In this document: piece after piece, positions 44,603 through 55,151 of the stretch | Layout: every line of letters starts with the position of its first letter | Position numbering within the stretch: position 1 is the stretch's first letter | Source: Melioribacteraceae bacterium | GTDB taxonomy: Bacteria; Bacteroidota; Ignavibacteria; Ignavibacteriales; Melioribacteraceae | Direction: 5' to 3' | Assembly (NCBI GenBank): GCA_015493615.1 | Contig: WGCV01000035.1 | Coordinates: 19,598 to 83,597, forward strand | Length of the DNA stretch: 64,000 nt | The notes under the pieces: generated by a model | Seen by the model: only the letters and a program-made list of their open reading frames with translations | What the model was told of the DNA's origin: nothing | Databases searched by the model: none | Position numbers and translations under genes: made by a program

Positions 44603-46249
44603 TTATTTTAAGTTTCCGAATACAAAAATCGCCGTCGCATTTCCGGAGATTGTCGGCTCGTTAGTAATATAATCAACAAAATCATCTCTATAGTAAGCGT
44701 CTTTAGTCTGGAACTTCGAAAAAGAATCTGGCGTTTTATACTCCAGCTTCAAATCGCCGTAAACGGATTTCATAACCGGTCCTCCGGCAAAACCGCCGGG
44801 AAGCTTTCCGTTATTAAAAAACCCGATTTGGTGATGAAGATGCGCGGCGTAACGTTCGCCGTGGCAGCAAACAAAACTGACTCCCCATTGATTCCTTCCG
44901 AGGACATAATCTTCGTGAATTCTTGCGAGTTTTGCAAACGTGTTGTCCCCCGTTAATCTTTGATATAAAAGATTTGTTAAAGAAACGCCGAGCAAAGTCA
45001 TATTGCTTCCCCAATATAAATCCACACCTTCGCCGAAAGTCCGCTTCTCCGAATGTTCTTTGTAATGCTCCAGACTTTTTCTCAGCAAATCGGTAAACGA
45101 AGAATCATAGCGGGCAATTTTATAATCCGCAAAAGCAGCCATATTGCCCCAGCCCCACCAGCTTTCGGCGCCTGCAATTTCAGCGTATCTTTTTGCATCG
45201 TCAAGATAGTTACTTTCGCCGGTAGTTTGATAAAGTTCAACTGCGGCAAGAGCCAGTTTTCCGTTATAATCGGCGTCTCTGTAATATCCGGTTCCGCTTG
45301 AATCAATGTCAGAAACGTCGTCTTTCATAGCGTAAAAATGAATGGCTGTCTTTTTTAACTTATCGGAATAAGATTTATAATTAAGCGTTTTATCCCAAAT
45401 TCTGGAGCCAATAGACAACGCCGCCACATAAACGCCGATTAAATTTTTCCCGATTCCCACAAAACCGGGGCGGTTAAACCCGAGCGGGTCTGCCGAAGGC
45501 ATTCGCCACCCGACTGTTTTATCCTTTTCATCTTGCACCTGCGTGATAAAAGCTTTATTCTCGTAGTCGGCTCTCATAAGCCAATCCAAACCGATTTTAG
45601 CTTCTTCAAGCAAATCGGAAACATTATTGTTGTTTCTATCCATGCAGAATTTCTCCGGCGCAAATTCATAAGCGGCAAGAAGCATATAAGTCGAAAAAGC
45701 AGTGGTGTTCAGAAACTTTCCGTAATCGCCGGCGTCATGCCAGCCGCCGGTTGCGTCGTGCGTCTTCTTCAGCGTATCGGCTCCGATCCTTATCGAAGTT
45801 ACATCCGCAATATGACAAACTTTGTGCATGAACGGATTAGTGTAACCGCAGCGTTGAACCGAAAAAAACTTAAGCAAATCGGCGGTTAAACCGTCATAAA
45901 CTTTATTGTTAATTGAAAATTGAGGAGAAACAGAATCCTTAATTTTAATATAATATTTTCCCTCGTCCTTTACGTCAGTAAAATCGACTTCATAAGAAAA
46001 TTTAAAATCTCCAAATTTAGTATTAAGCTTTTTAATCCTGTCGGTAAAAACCGGCGCATCCGCGATTTTATCAATAATAAAAAATTTTGTGCCTGATAAA
46101 TCGCTATCGGTAAAAACAATCGCTGTTTTTATATCGCCGGGCTTAAACCCCGCCTGGTTAACCCTGATAAAAATATCATCCTCGCCCCCATTTTGAGCGC
46201 CGCTGCAACCGACCGCGAGCAACAAAAACAGCAATATCTTATAGGACAT
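44603..46249 (-). CDS. Glycoside hydrolase family 9 lipoprotein (endoglucanase-type)
   Basis: 548 residues. The lipobox LAVGC (Cys15) predicts a lipid-anchored periplasmic or surface enzyme. An N-terminal cellulase Ig-like domain (about 25-115) precedes the GH9 barrel with HDATGGWHDAGDYGKF, carrying the catalytic-base Asp pair. The acid Glu is probably in TNEPTISGNATAIF. GH9 enzymes hydrolyse beta-1,4-glucans or related glycans. It lies 141 bp upstream of the exopolysaccharide array on the same strand, which fits a role in trimming the polymer, or in cellulose degradation independent of it. Confidence 0.9.
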   Translation of the reverse strand: MSYKILLFLLLAVGCSGAQNGGEDDIFIRVNQAGFKPGDIKTAIVFTDSDLSGTKFFIIDKIADAPVFTDRIKKLNTKFGDFKFSYEVDFTDVKDEGKYYIKIKDSVSPQFSINNKVYDGLTADLLKFFSVQRCGYTNPFMHKVCHIADVTSIRIGADTLKKTHDATGGWHDAGDYGKFLNTTAFSTYMLLAAYEFAPEKFCMDRNNNNVSDLLEEAKIGLDWLMRADYENKAFITQVQDEKDKTVGWRMPSADPLGFNRPGFVGIGKNLIGVYVAALSIGSRIWDKTLNYKSYSDKLKKTAIHFYAMKDDVSDIDSSGTGYYRDADYNGKLALAAVELYQTTGESNYLDDAKRYAEIAGAESWWGWGNMAAFADYKIARYDSSFTDLLRKSLEHYKEHSEKRTFGEGVDLYWGSNMTLLGVSLTNLLYQRLTGDNTFAKLARIHEDYVLGRNQWGVSFVCCHGERYAAHLHHQIGFFNNGKLPGGFAGGPVMKSVYGDLKLEYKTPDSFSKFQTKDAYYRDDFVDYITNEPTISGNATAIFVFGNLK

Positions 46250-46372
46250 TTTCTAAGTTATACTCATTTTGTTTTAATTTTGATAATAATCTAAAAAAAA
46301 TTAAATTTCAAACCAATTTTGAAACTCTTTTTAAATTTAAGAATCTAATTTGCAAAAAAATACGGAGAATTT

Positions 46373-46624
46373 ATGGCGACTAGATCACAACCGAAAGTGA
46401 TTATTTTTACAACACCAACATGCAGTTTTTGCAATGCGGCAAAAAGATATTTTAGAGAAAAGAGAATTAAGTTCACAGACGTTGATGTTTCCCGGGATCA
46501 GCGAGCCGCAAGAGATATGCAGCGACGAACCGGACAAACCGGCGTGCCCGTTATTTTAATAAACAATCGTCCTATTGTCGGTTTTGACAAACCGAAGATA
46601 AACAGACTTCTCGGGATAAACTAA
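46373..46624 (+). CDS. Glutaredoxin-family protein
   Basis: 83 residues, full length for a small glutaredoxin/NrdH-type protein. It shows CSFC (Cys17, Cys20), the cis-Pro motif TGVPVI, and the C-terminal GFD. It should reduce disulphides in the cytoplasm. The reductant (glutathione or thioredoxin reductase) is unknown. It diverges from the GH9 gene and has GGAG at 46366-46369 just before its ATG. Confidence 0.92.
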   Translation: MATRSQPKVIIFTTPTCSFCNAAKRYFREKRIKFTDVDVSRDQRAARDMQRRTGQTGVPVILINNRPIVGFDKPKINRLLGIN

Positions 46625-46694
46625 ATTTATTTTTTCAAATTATCCTGCCAAAATCAATCAAGAATAGATCTATATTTAAAAATTTTCCCACCCT

Positions 46695-47225
46695 CGAGGT
46701 TTTATAAACCTCGGGGGGCATTAAAAAATCTTTAATCGAAGGCCTTGCAAAACCTAATTTATACGTCATTCTGATCCCGCCTTGGCGGATTGCAACGACT
46801 GAAGCAATCTCACCGGAAAACAAACTGTTGCTGAATGTTCAACACCGGTTTAACAGCTAAGGTAGAAAATTCCAGAGATTGCCACGCTCACTCCGTTCGC
46901 TCGCAATGATAATGTGCTATTTAAATTTCAGCGTCATTGCGAGGAGCGGAACGTGCTTATTGCTTTCCTTCAACGTACTAGTTCGTTGAAGGTATTAAAC
47001 CATTCTTTTCCTACCTTCGAGGAAACAAGTACCTCGAAGGAAATTTTGCTTTACATTACGACTAATTGCCGCGCTCACGTCGGACGCTTGTTTTTTAGCG
47101 CCGTCTCATCATTGCGAGGAGCGGGGCGACGTGGCAATCTCACCGGTAAACAACCTGTTGCTGAATGTTCAAAACATCGGTTTAACGGCTAAGGTGGAAT
47201 ATTCCGGAGATTGCCGCACAGATTT
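46695..47225. repeat. Mosaic of repeat families A and B with hairpins
   Basis: A hairpin near 46695 (CCTCGAGGTTTTATAAACCTCGG) is followed at about 46738 by a family A end (GAAGGCCTTGCAAAACCTAA). That runs directly into family B blocks (GAAGCAATCTCACCGG, TGCTGAATGTTCAACACCGG, GAGATTGCCACGC). A second B copy, interrupted by hairpins near 46970-47040, occupies 46925-47215. No gene was seen in 46625-47361. Confidence 0.55.
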
Positions 47226-47361
47226 TATTATCCGGGTTTGGATAAAAGATTTATTTTTCTAAAGCGGGTTCAAAATAGGCGTGACTATTAAAATCCCTTC
47301 CCCAAATTTTTCAATTTAATACACGGTTTTTTATTCGGGTAAAATATCTTATTTTATTGTT

Positions 47362-49548
47362 ATGAAAAACAAATTAATAAAAACAGCAACAGTTTGGCTT
47401 CTTTTTCTTTTCATATTCCAGGGATGCCAAGCGCAAAATAAAAAAGGTAATAAATTGAACAACGAATTTAAATACACTAATCATCTGATTACGGAACAAA
47501 GTCCCTATCTGCTGCAACATGCTCACAATCCCGTGGAATGGTATCCGTGGAGCAAGGAAGCATTTGAAACCGCACGAAAAGAGGATAAACCTATTTTTCT
47601 ATCTATCGGTTATTACACTTGTCATTGGTGTCATGTAATGGAGCACGAATCTTTTGAAGACCCGGAAGTTGCAAGAGTAATGAATAACACATTTGTCTGC
47701 ATTAAAGTTGACCGGGAAGAACGCCCTGACTTGGACAACGTTTACATGAAAGTAAGCCGGCTTCTTACCGGCTCGGGCGGATGGCCTCTTACGATTATCA
47801 TGACTCCTGACAAGAAGCCTTTTTTTGCAGGGACTTACATTCTCAAACACAGTATGCATAACAGAATCGGTTTGGTGGAATTAACCGAAAAAGTCGGAGA
47901 GCTGTGGAAAACCGACAGAGCGCAGCTGCTGAAATCTGCAAATCAAATTACGGAAGCTCTCCTCGAAACGCCTTCGGGCAAAGGGGAAAAACTTCCCGGA
48001 GTGAAAATGCTCGACGAAGCATACAAAACGCTCCGCACAAGATACGATTACCGTTACGGCGGATTTTCGGACGCTCCAAAATTCCCTTCTCCTCATAATT
48101 TAATTTTCCTTCTGCGCTATTGGCACAGAACGGGAAACGAGACCGCGCTTGCAATGGCGGAGAAAACTCTGCAGGAAATGTACCGCGGAGGAATGTACGA
48201 TCACATCGGATTTGGTTTCCACCGTTATTCAACCGACAGCAAATGGTTTGTGCCTCATTTTGAAAAAATGCTGTACGATCAGGCAATGCTTATTTTGGCT
48301 TACACGGAAGCTTACGATGCCACAAAAAAACTTCAATATAAAATTATTGCCGAAGAAATCATTAGCTATGTTCAACGGGATATGACTTCTCCTCTCGGCG
48401 GGTTCTATTCCGCCGAAGATGCCGACAGTGAAGGCGAGGAAGGGAAATTTTATACTTGGACTTGGAATGAATTGCAAACATCTCTTACTCCGGAAGAATT
48501 TAATTTTGTAAAGGAAGTCTTCAACATAAGCGAAACCGGAAACTTCCGTCATGAAGTAAGTATGGAAAGTTCAGGCTCAAATGTTCTTGCAATGAATGCC
48601 GTTCCCCAAGTACTTGCCGAAAGATTACAAATGTCGCTTCCCGAATTTTATAAACAACTGAATTCCGTAAGAAGTAAACTATTTAAGATTCGTGAAAATC
48701 GGGTTCACCCAAACAAGGACGATAAAATATTAACCGATTGGAACGGATTAATGATAGCCGCTCTCGCCAAAGCCGGAAGGTCTTTCGGAAAGCATGAATT
48801 TACCGACGCCGCCGAAAAATCAGCGGAATTTATATATCAAAAAATGTTCAGAGACAATCGACTGATGCATCGCTTCCGGGGAAATCATCTTGCAATTAAT
48901 GCCAACTCCGATGATTATTCCTATTTAATTTTCGGATTGATTAATCTGTACGAAACAACTTTTAAGCCGGAGTATCTTTCAAAAGCGGTTAAGCTCCAAA
49001 AAGTTCTTACAGAAAATTTCTGGGATGAAAAGGAAAACGCTTTCTATTTTACTTCCTTAGATAACAGCGACACATTTTTAAGGACAAAAGAATTTTACGA
49101 CGGAGCGCTTCCCTCTTCTAACTCTATGATATTTACAGATTTACAATTGCTGAATAAGCTTACAGCAGATAACAAGTATGAAGATTTTTCTTTCAAGCTG
49201 GCTAAAACATATTCCGCGTATTTGGAAGGTTCGCCGACAGCTGCCACTTTCTTTTTAACGGGACTCGATTTTTATCTCGGGCCTACTTCGGAAATTGTAA
49301 TTGCAGATGTAAATAACGATAAAAACAAAAATGAGTTTCTTTCTAAATTAAGTGAATATTATGCACCGCGAAAAGTAATTCTTTATTTCGGAGATGAAAA
49401 TCAGAAGCGCGCATTGGAAAAGGTTGTTCCTTTCATTTCAGCTTACGATGTAATACGGAATCAGCCGACTGCATTCGTGTGCAAGAATTTCAACTGTAAT
49501 CTTCCGACAAACAATCCTGACACAATGATTAAAGAATTAAAGAAGTAA
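47362..49548 (+). CDS. DUF255 thioredoxin-domain lipoprotein (YyaL/SPATA20-like)
   Basis: 728 residues. The lipobox FQGC (Cys22) suggests lipid anchoring. A thioredoxin-like domain carries CHWC (Cys87 and Cys90) followed by HVMEHESF. A long (alpha/alpha)6-type region resembling N-acylglucosamine 2-epimerase includes [23 protein letters not shown] and [11 protein letters not shown]. The family is widespread; no reaction is established. The gene stands alone after a repeat field. The start MKNKLIK is the only one giving the signal sequence. Confidence 0.88.
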   Translation: MKNKLIKTATVWLLFLFIFQGCQAQNKKGNKLNNEFKYTNHLITEQSPYLLQHAHNPVEWYPWSKEAFETARKEDKPIFLSIGYYTCHWCHVMEHESFEDPEVARVMNNTFVCIKVDREERPDLDNVYMKVSRLLTGSGGWPLTIIMTPDKKPFFAGTYILKHSMHNRIGLVELTEKVGELWKTDRAQLLKSANQITEALLETPSGKGEKLPGVKMLDEAYKTLRTRYDYRYGGFSDAPKFPSPHNLIFLLRYWHRTGNETALAMAEKTLQEMYRGGMYDHIGFGFHRYSTDSKWFVPHFEKMLYDQAMLILAYTEAYDATKKLQYKIIAEEIISYVQRDMTSPLGGFYSAEDADSEGEEGKFYTWTWNELQTSLTPEEFNFVKEVFNISETGNFRHEVSMESSGSNVLAMNAVPQVLAERLQMSLPEFYKQLNSVRSKLFKIRENRVHPNKDDKILTDWNGLMIAALAKAGRSFGKHEFTDAAEKSAEFIYQKMFRDNRLMHRFRGNHLAINANSDDYSYLIFGLINLYETTFKPEYLSKAVKLQKVLTENFWDEKENAFYFTSLDNSDTFLRTKEFYDGALPSSNSMIFTDLQLLNKLTADNKYEDFSFKLAKTYSAYLEGSPTAATFFLTGLDFYLGPTSEIVIADVNNDKNKNEFLSKLSEYYAPRKVILYFGDENQKRALEKVVPFISAYDVIRNQPTAFVCKNFNCNLPTNNPDTMIKELKK

Positions 49549-49629
49549 TTGGAAGAGCAAGATTTAACTTAAATTTTATCCGTCATTACAAAAATATTTC
49601 TCTGCAATTTACTAAGGCAAAATGTGAAT

Positions 49630-49770
49630 CCCGACGCTTCGCTTTGGCGAACCTATCGGAAAACACGCTGTTGCCGAATATTCAATAGCGGTTTAACCGC
49701 TGAGGTTAAATATTCTGGAGTCCGCCTAAGGCGGGGTCGCTACGCTTCGTTCAGAATAACAAATTCGGTT
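49630..49770. repeat. Mixed fragment of repeat families B and A
   Basis: GCGGTTTAACCGCTGAGG is a family B inner block. It is followed by AGTCCGCCTAAGGCGG and CGCTACGCTTCGTTCAGAATAAC, which are family A blocks. No gene was seen in 49549-49839. Confidence 0.45.
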
Positions 49771-49839
49771 TTATTTCGTTGTTGCTTCATCCGTTCTACG
49801 TCTTGCGTCTTACGTTATACGGCAACAACCGACATAAAA

Positions 49840-51450
49840 TTACACTACAAACTGGCGAGCGTAGTATTTGGGAGTAAGTTTCTCGCCGGTGGCTTTTTCA
49901 ATAAGCTTGTTCCACGGATAAAGCGCTCCGTAACTGAAGAATAAATTCTTTAAATATTCTCCCACATTCTTTTCTCCGGCAAAACTGAAATCACCCGGAA
50001 ATTTTTGGTGCAACACTTTTTCGCTAATGTAATAATAAAGCTGCGAAGCAAGAATTTCGCCGAGAATATAATTGTGATAATAAGCGGGATAAAGAGCCAC
50101 ATGAATCTTAGAAGCCCAATCCGGTTTATCTCTTCCCGCCGGTTTTTTAAGCTGCTGATATTTCTCAACAAGTTCCCACCAAAGCGTATTGAGGTCTTGC
50201 TCGGGGTCGGCGTACATTGCGCTTTCAAATCTGTAAATAACCTGCACCCAACGGGAAAAAACAAGCTGCTCGGTTCTCAAAAGCAAAGCAGCGTCATCGC
50301 TTATTTTGTTTTTCTCTTCTTCAGATATTCCCGCTACATCCCGCAGCCACGCGGGACTTGCAGCCATTCTGCCAAACAACATTGCGATAGCTTCGGTAGC
50401 AAAAATATGCGCATGAGTTCTTAATTCCCAAGGGAGTTTCCGTTCAATGTACTTATCGTAAACCGCGTGTCCGAATTCATGCAGCATTGTTCCCATCCAT
50501 TTGTAATTCGGTTTGATGTTACACAAAACGCGCACATCCCCTTCCCTGTCAATATCCGTACAGTAAGCGTGCTGATACTTCCCCGGCTTTTCATATAAAT
50601 CGCTCTTTTCAATTAAGTCGTCAATCTCCAATCCGATTCCGTTGTAATATTTCCGGGTAAGTTCAACAATATCTTTATCGGAAAAATATTTGTCCAAATC
50701 CAAGTCCACTATTTTCGGGCCCTGTTGAAAAAATTTATCTTGATAATGCCACGGCATTAAATCTTTTTCACCAACCGAGTATCTTTCACTTAACTTTTTG
50801 TCAATCTCGGATTTAATTACGGCAAAAGATTCGGAAGTCATCTCATCCAAATCATTAAGAAGCGCAATTACATCCTCAGGCTTCTGTTCGGAAAGCTCAA
50901 GACTCATTGTATGGAAATTTTCATAACCGAGCTGACGGGCGGCTTCGTTGCGAAGTTTAACAACTTCAATTATTTTTTCGGAAATCACTTCCCCTATTTC
51001 CTTACTTGCTTTCCACGCGGTTTCAAGCTCTGTGTTATCTAACGAAGTTTCCAAAATCCTATCGATTTCGTTATCGGTAAATTCTTTATCGTTAATTTTT
51101 GCGCGGTAGGTTGAAAAAGTCTGCTCTAACTCGGTTGAAAGGTCGATAATTTTCTTCATCAAATCCTTATCAAACTGATGTGAAGCAAACTCGTTATAAA
51201 GGAGAGTGAGTTCCCGATTTAGAACAGTTTCGGTTACTTCGCCCGATTCCTTAACTTTTTTAAGAAATTCAAATTTTTCTTTATCGGAATAATATTGGCT
51301 TAGCTCAAATTCCAATTCTGAAATTTTCTGATAATCTTCCGGATTACCCGAAACAGTCGCCTCAAAATATTTTAGATGCAGTTCCCTGCTTTTCGGCGCA
51401 ATATAATTTTCATAATCTTCAACAAATTTCACAAATTCTCTGACTATCAT
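49840..51450 (-). CDS. M2/M3-type zinc metallopeptidase
   Basis: 536 residues, a mostly helical gluzincin. The zinc motif is MLHEFGHAVYD (HExxH) with the third ligand Glu probably in ATEAIAMLFGR. YPAYYHNYILGEILASQ resembles the substrate-binding region of M2 peptidyl-dipeptidases, so the protein is likely a peptidyl-dipeptidase or carboxypeptidase-like enzyme. No signal peptide, so cytoplasmic. It follows the GroES-like gene by 8 bp in the run ppa, groES-like, peptidase. Confidence 0.85.
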   Translation of the reverse strand: MIVREFVKFVEDYENYIAPKSRELHLKYFEATVSGNPEDYQKISELEFELSQYYSDKEKFEFLKKVKESGEVTETVLNRELTLLYNEFASHQFDKDLMKKIIDLSTELEQTFSTYRAKINDKEFTDNEIDRILETSLDNTELETAWKASKEIGEVISEKIIEVVKLRNEAARQLGYENFHTMSLELSEQKPEDVIALLNDLDEMTSESFAVIKSEIDKKLSERYSVGEKDLMPWHYQDKFFQQGPKIVDLDLDKYFSDKDIVELTRKYYNGIGLEIDDLIEKSDLYEKPGKYQHAYCTDIDREGDVRVLCNIKPNYKWMGTMLHEFGHAVYDKYIERKLPWELRTHAHIFATEAIAMLFGRMAASPAWLRDVAGISEEEKNKISDDAALLLRTEQLVFSRWVQVIYRFESAMYADPEQDLNTLWWELVEKYQQLKKPAGRDKPDWASKIHVALYPAYYHNYILGEILASQLYYYISEKVLHQKFPGDFSFAGEKNVGEYLKNLFFSYGALYPWNKLIEKATGEKLTPKYYARQFVV

Positions 51451-51458
51451 TCTAATCC

Positions 51459-51824
51459 TTAAAAGTTAAAAAGTTCTTCATCACGGAAAACCATTAAAAT
51501 TGCAGATTGGGAAACAATAATATACTTCTCATCTTTAATCTCAATTTCAATTCCGCTGTTGCGTGTAAAAAGGGCAAAATCTCCTTCCTCAACCTGCAGC
51601 GGAATATATTTTACAGGGCCCACGTCTTTCCACGATTCATTCTCATCGATTTGCGAAGCGACGGGATAACCGGGACCAACTTTAATAACATACCCGCCGC
51701 GTACGCGTTCTTTTTCCGTTACGCCGGGCGGAAGGTACAATCCGCTTGTGGTTTTGTTGATTGTCTCCTCCGGCTTTATCAAAACTTTGTCGCCGATTAC
51801 TACAATATTCTTTATGTCAACCAT
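51459..51824 (-). CDS. GroES-like co-chaperonin family protein
   Basis: 121 residues. GDKVLIKPEE, TTSGLYLPPG, GYVIKVGPG and the late EIEIKDEKYIIVSQSAILMV follow the chaperonin-10 barrel. It is about 25 residues longer than a typical GroES because of an insert near residues 55-80. It is not next to groEL. The mobile-loop region is TINKTTSGLYLPPGVTEKER. It may be an accessory co-chaperonin. The ATG overlaps the ppa stop by one base (TAATG). Confidence 0.8.
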   Translation of the reverse strand: MVDIKNIVVIGDKVLIKPEETINKTTSGLYLPPGVTEKERVRGGYVIKVGPGYPVASQIDENESWKDVGPVKYIPLQVEEGDFALFTRNSGIEIEIKDEKYIIVSQSAILMVFRDEELFNF

Positions 51825-52438
51825 TAACGTCCGCCGTAAACTTCATTATAATCTTCGATTGCCGCCTCGATAACTTTGGCGGCATGTTCATATCCGTAAA
51901 CAGATTCTATGGTAAAGTTATTTTCGCCGCCGGGAAGCATTTTGTATGTTAAAAAATAATGTTTTAATCTCTCGATTAAAATTTGCGGCAGCTCGGAAAT
52001 ATCTTCGATTTCGCCATAGATATTATCATTTTTCAAAACCGCGACAATTTTATCGTCGGACTCGCCATGATCGGTTCCCTGCAGTCCTCCAACAACGCGA
52101 GCGCGCAGAATTACCTCGCCTCGGGAAATCGGTCTTTCGCTGATTACGCAGATATCAAGCGGGTCGCCATCCCCTTTACCCGAAACGGGATTGAGATTTC
52201 CGGTCCTTTCGCCACAATAAGTTTGCGGAATAAAACCGTACAAAGCCGGCGGCTGCGACGACGTTCTCTGCGGTCTGTCAACATGCATGTAGCCGGTATA
52301 TTTATCGACTTCATACTTTACTCTGTCAAAGGGTGTAATTTCAATGTAAGCGTTTACTATTCTCGGCGGATTGTCTCCAATATCTATTCCGTGCCAAGGA
52401 TGCGGGCGCCAGCGAAAAAACGGTTTTGGTACTGACAT
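51824..52438 (-). CDS. ppa: Inorganic pyrophosphatase, family I
   Basis: Hydrolyses pyrophosphate to phosphate in the cytoplasm. The 204 residues show [12 protein letters not shown], the metal-binding [11 protein letters not shown], and [13 protein letters not shown] with the paired Asp and the Lys. It is longer than the E. coli enzyme through an N-terminal extension and an insert before the Asp cluster ([15 protein letters not shown]). First gene of a coupled run with the GroES-like and peptidase genes. It is preceded by AGGAGGT at a good distance. Confidence 0.93.
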   Translation of the reverse strand: MSVPKPFFRWRPHPWHGIDIGDNPPRIVNAYIEITPFDRVKYEVDKYTGYMHVDRPQRTSSQPPALYGFIPQTYCGERTGNLNPVSGKGDGDPLDICVISERPISRGEVILRARVVGGLQGTDHGESDDKIVAVLKNDNIYGEIEDISELPQILIERLKHYFLTYKMLPGGENNFTIESVYGYEHAAKVIEAAIEDYNEVYGGR

Positions 52439-52525
52439 TTTAAACCTCCTAATTAAATTTTTGGGATAAGTAAAAATATAAATAATAATTCTAATAGTGA
52501 ATTAATCTTCGAGTTAAAAGAGCAT

Positions 52526-52564
52526 AAAAAAAAACCGCCTTCCCAATTAAAAAGAAGACGGTTA
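52526..52564 (-). terminator. Rho-independent terminator of the thioredoxin gene
   Basis: On the minus strand AACCGTCTTC, a loop, GAAGGCGGTT and then TTTTTTT. One G-U pair in a 10 bp stem. It begins about 18 nt after the stop. Confidence 0.85.
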
Positions 52565-52581
52565 AAATCAGTTAAAAACTT

Positions 52582-52953
52582 CTAGTCAGCTTTAACTTCG
52601 TCTTTCAAAAGAACTTCGTGAATTGCTTGTTTTAAAGTTTCTTTCGGAAGCGCGCCAACTGCCATTTGCGGCTGTTCGTCCATTGGCACAAAAAGTAAAG
52701 AAGGAATGCTTCTGATACCGAATGCCGCCGCTAATTCCTGCTGCTCTTCGGTGTTTACTTTGTAAACATGAATTTTTCCGGCATACTCTTCGGACAACTC
52801 TTCCAAAACGGGAGCAACCATTTTACACGGCTGGCACCATTCCGCCCAAAAGTCGATAATACAAGGCAAATCGCCTTCATATTTCCATTCCTTATTCTTT
52901 TCCCAGTTAAATACTTTTTCAAAAAAAGTTTCTTTTGTCAAATGCTCTGTCAT
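52582..52953 (-). CDS. trxA: Thioredoxin
   Basis: 123 residues, a cytoplasmic disulphide reductase. The active site is WCQPCK (Cys40, Cys43), with Gln in place of the usual Gly. The cis-Pro loop IRSIPSLLF is present. Slightly longer than classic thioredoxin through an N-terminal extension (NWEKNKEWKYEGDL). The CxPC variant may shift the redox potential. Monocistronic with its own terminator. Confidence 0.92.
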   Translation of the reverse strand: MTEHLTKETFFEKVFNWEKNKEWKYEGDLPCIIDFWAEWCQPCKMVAPVLEELSEEYAGKIHVYKVNTEEQQELAAAFGIRSIPSLLFVPMDEQPQMAVGALPKETLKQAIHEVLLKDEVKAD

Positions 52954-53164
52954 TATAAATACCTCTTATATTTTAAGTTATTTTATTTCCTAATTTTTAA
53001 TTGCAGATTTGATGCAAATGGAATAAAAAGGATTCTGAAAAATTTTGAGTTCAAATATAGTGTTTATTTGTCTAATCACAATAAGATTTTGATAAGATTT
53101 TTTCCATAAAATCATAGGTAACTTCGACGATAAAAACAGGATAAATTGTTTAACAATTGTTTGT

Positions 53165-53370
53165 AGCACAGTCCGCCTTGGAAAAACAGACTGTCCATCA
53201 TGGCGGATTGCGAAGAAATTGTGCAAACAATCCGCCTGAGGCAGACTGTGGCAATCTCACCAAGATTCAACCTCAGCAGTTAAACCGGTTTTTGAACATT
53301 TAGCAACTGCTTGTTTTCTAGTGAGAGTACTTCGTCTCTCCGCTCCTCGCAATGACTCTAAAATTTAATG
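53165..53370. repeat. Family B repeat element
   Basis: AGTCCGCCTTGG, TGGCAATCTCACCAAG, AACCTCAGCAGTTAAACCGG and CGCTCCTCGCAATGACTC are the shared blocks. A family A fragment lies at 53612-53662 (GGAGATTCTTCATCC ... GGCGGAATTCAGAATGAC). No gene was seen in 52954-53783. Confidence 0.55.
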
Positions 53371-53783
53371 AACAACCGTCCGCTGTTACAGATTGCAAAT
53401 AGTCTTGAACTATGATTACGAATGATGAAATGATAGACTATGATTTTTGAGAAACTATATTTCAATTTACTTTTATAACTTTTTTCAAAAAAAAGATGAT
53501 CCCTTGAAAATCATAGTCAATCAAATAATCAGAAAAATCAAAGTTCGGGACAATAAGCCGCTCAAGTCCAAATTTATTGGAATCATAAAATTAATACTTG
53601 CACCGGTACAGAATAGGAGATTCTTCATCCTGCCAGAGGCGGAATTCAGAATGACAAATTTGAGTATTGTAGTCCGTTTTTCGTCTTTCGTCTTGCGTCT
53701 TTCGTCTTACGTTTTACGTTTGTTTCTCACTTACTTTTTCAATCCGCTACGATAAGAAAATAAATTAAAGCTGATTTTCTCCT

Positions 53784-55151
53784 TTACATCCCGCATTTCT
53801 TCATCATTTTATGCAGATTGCTTCTGTTGATGCCTATTTCTTCTGCGGCTTTTGTAATGTTCCCTTTATTTCGTTTAAGCAAATCTTCAAGGAAAATCTT
53901 TTCAACGCGACGGCTTGCATTATCAGCTTCCTCTTTCCTCAGTCTGTCCATTTCCGCCCAAGTTTTCGGAATGGTTAACATTCCGCCATAATTATCACTT
54001 TTAGAAACGCCGAGAGGTAGAACATTATCGTTTTCCGGCACTATCATAAATCTTGTAACATAATTCTGCAGCTCTCGTACATTGCCGGGCCACGAGTAAT
54101 TCATAAAGTCGGCAATAAGTTTCTGCGGAAATTCTTTTACCGGCAAATGTAAATCTTTCGCAATTTCTTCGGTAAAATGTTTAATCAATAAAGGAATGTC
54201 CTCCTTGCGCTCCCGAAGCGGCGGAACGACAACAGGTAATACATCAAGGCGGTAAAACAAATCTTCACGAAACTTCCCTTCTTTCACCAAGTCTGTTAGA
54301 TTTCGATTTGTTGCGGAAATAATTCTGCATTTTGCTTTAATGGACTTTATGCCTCCAACGCGTTCAAACTCCTTTTCCTGCAAAACCCTCAGCAGTTTAA
54401 CCTGCGTTTCGGGTGAAAGCTCCGCAATTTCATCAAGAAAAATTGTGCCGCCGGCGGCAAGTTCAAACTTACCCGGCTTGCGTTTAACTGCGCCGGTAAA
54501 AGCTCCTTTTTCGTAACCGAAGAGTTCACTTTCAATTAAATCCTTGGGAAGCGCCGCACAATTAACCGCGATAAAGGGTTTATCTTCTCTTACCGATTTA
54601 AAATGAATCTGCCTTGCCACTAGCTCCTTTCCCACGCCGCTTTCTCCGCTGATTAACACCGGGCGGTCGTTTTCGGCAAACAATGCAATTTTTTCCTTAG
54701 TAGCTATTATCGCCTCGCTCTCTCCAACAATTTTCTTGTATTTTTTTTCAATCTCATTTTTCAATTCACTCTGCTGAAGAAAATTCAACTTATTTTGAAG
54801 TGAACGTTTAATCAGCAGATTAAGTTCTTTCATATTAGGCGTTTTAGAAATATAGTCAAACGCGCCGATTTTAATCGCCTCGATTGCCGTTTCCACCGAA
54901 GCGTAATCGGTCATCATTATCACCGGGAGATTCAAATCTTTTGAAAGCATCTTCCTCAATATATCCAAGCCGTTTACACGGTCGTTGAACATTAAATCAA
55001 GGAGAACGACATCGGGAGATTCTTCTTCAAGTTTGTGTAACGCATCCTTTTCGTTTTGAGCAAAAATTACAGAATAATCATTCTCAAGCAGAACAGTCAG
55101 ATCATTAATAAACTGTTTGTCGTCGTCAACCAATAATATTTTAGGATGCAT
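53784..55151 (-). CDS. Sigma-54-dependent response regulator, NtrC family
   Basis: 455 residues from the preferred start. Receiver (Asp in VVLLDLMF, Lys in ISKTPN), AAA+ domain with GESGVGKE, intact GAFTGA loop and [10 protein letters not shown], then a Fis-type helix-turn-helix (NITKAAEEIGINRSNLHKMM). The frame extends to 55190, but ATG at 55149-55151 (MHPKILLVDDD) is preferred because it starts at the receiver and follows GGAGGGAAAGG. It overlaps the end of the sensor kinase by 11 bp, so the two form a coupled pair. Confidence 0.94.
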   Translation of the reverse strand: MHPKILLVDDDKQFINDLTVLLENDYSVIFAQNEKDALHKLEEESPDVVLLDLMFNDRVNGLDILRKMLSKDLNLPVIMMTDYASVETAIEAIKIGAFDYISKTPNMKELNLLIKRSLQNKLNFLQQSELKNEIEKKYKKIVGESEAIIATKEKIALFAENDRPVLISGESGVGKELVARQIHFKSVREDKPFIAVNCAALPKDLIESELFGYEKGAFTGAVKRKPGKFELAAGGTIFLDEIAELSPETQVKLLRVLQEKEFERVGGIKSIKAKCRIISATNRNLTDLVKEGKFREDLFYRLDVLPVVVPPLRERKEDIPLLIKHFTEEIAKDLHLPVKEFPQKLIADFMNYSWPGNVRELQNYVTRFMIVPENDNVLPLGVSKSDNYGGMLTIPKTWAEMDRLRKEEADNASRRVEKIFLEDLLKRNKGNITKAAEEIGINRSNLHKMMKKCGM

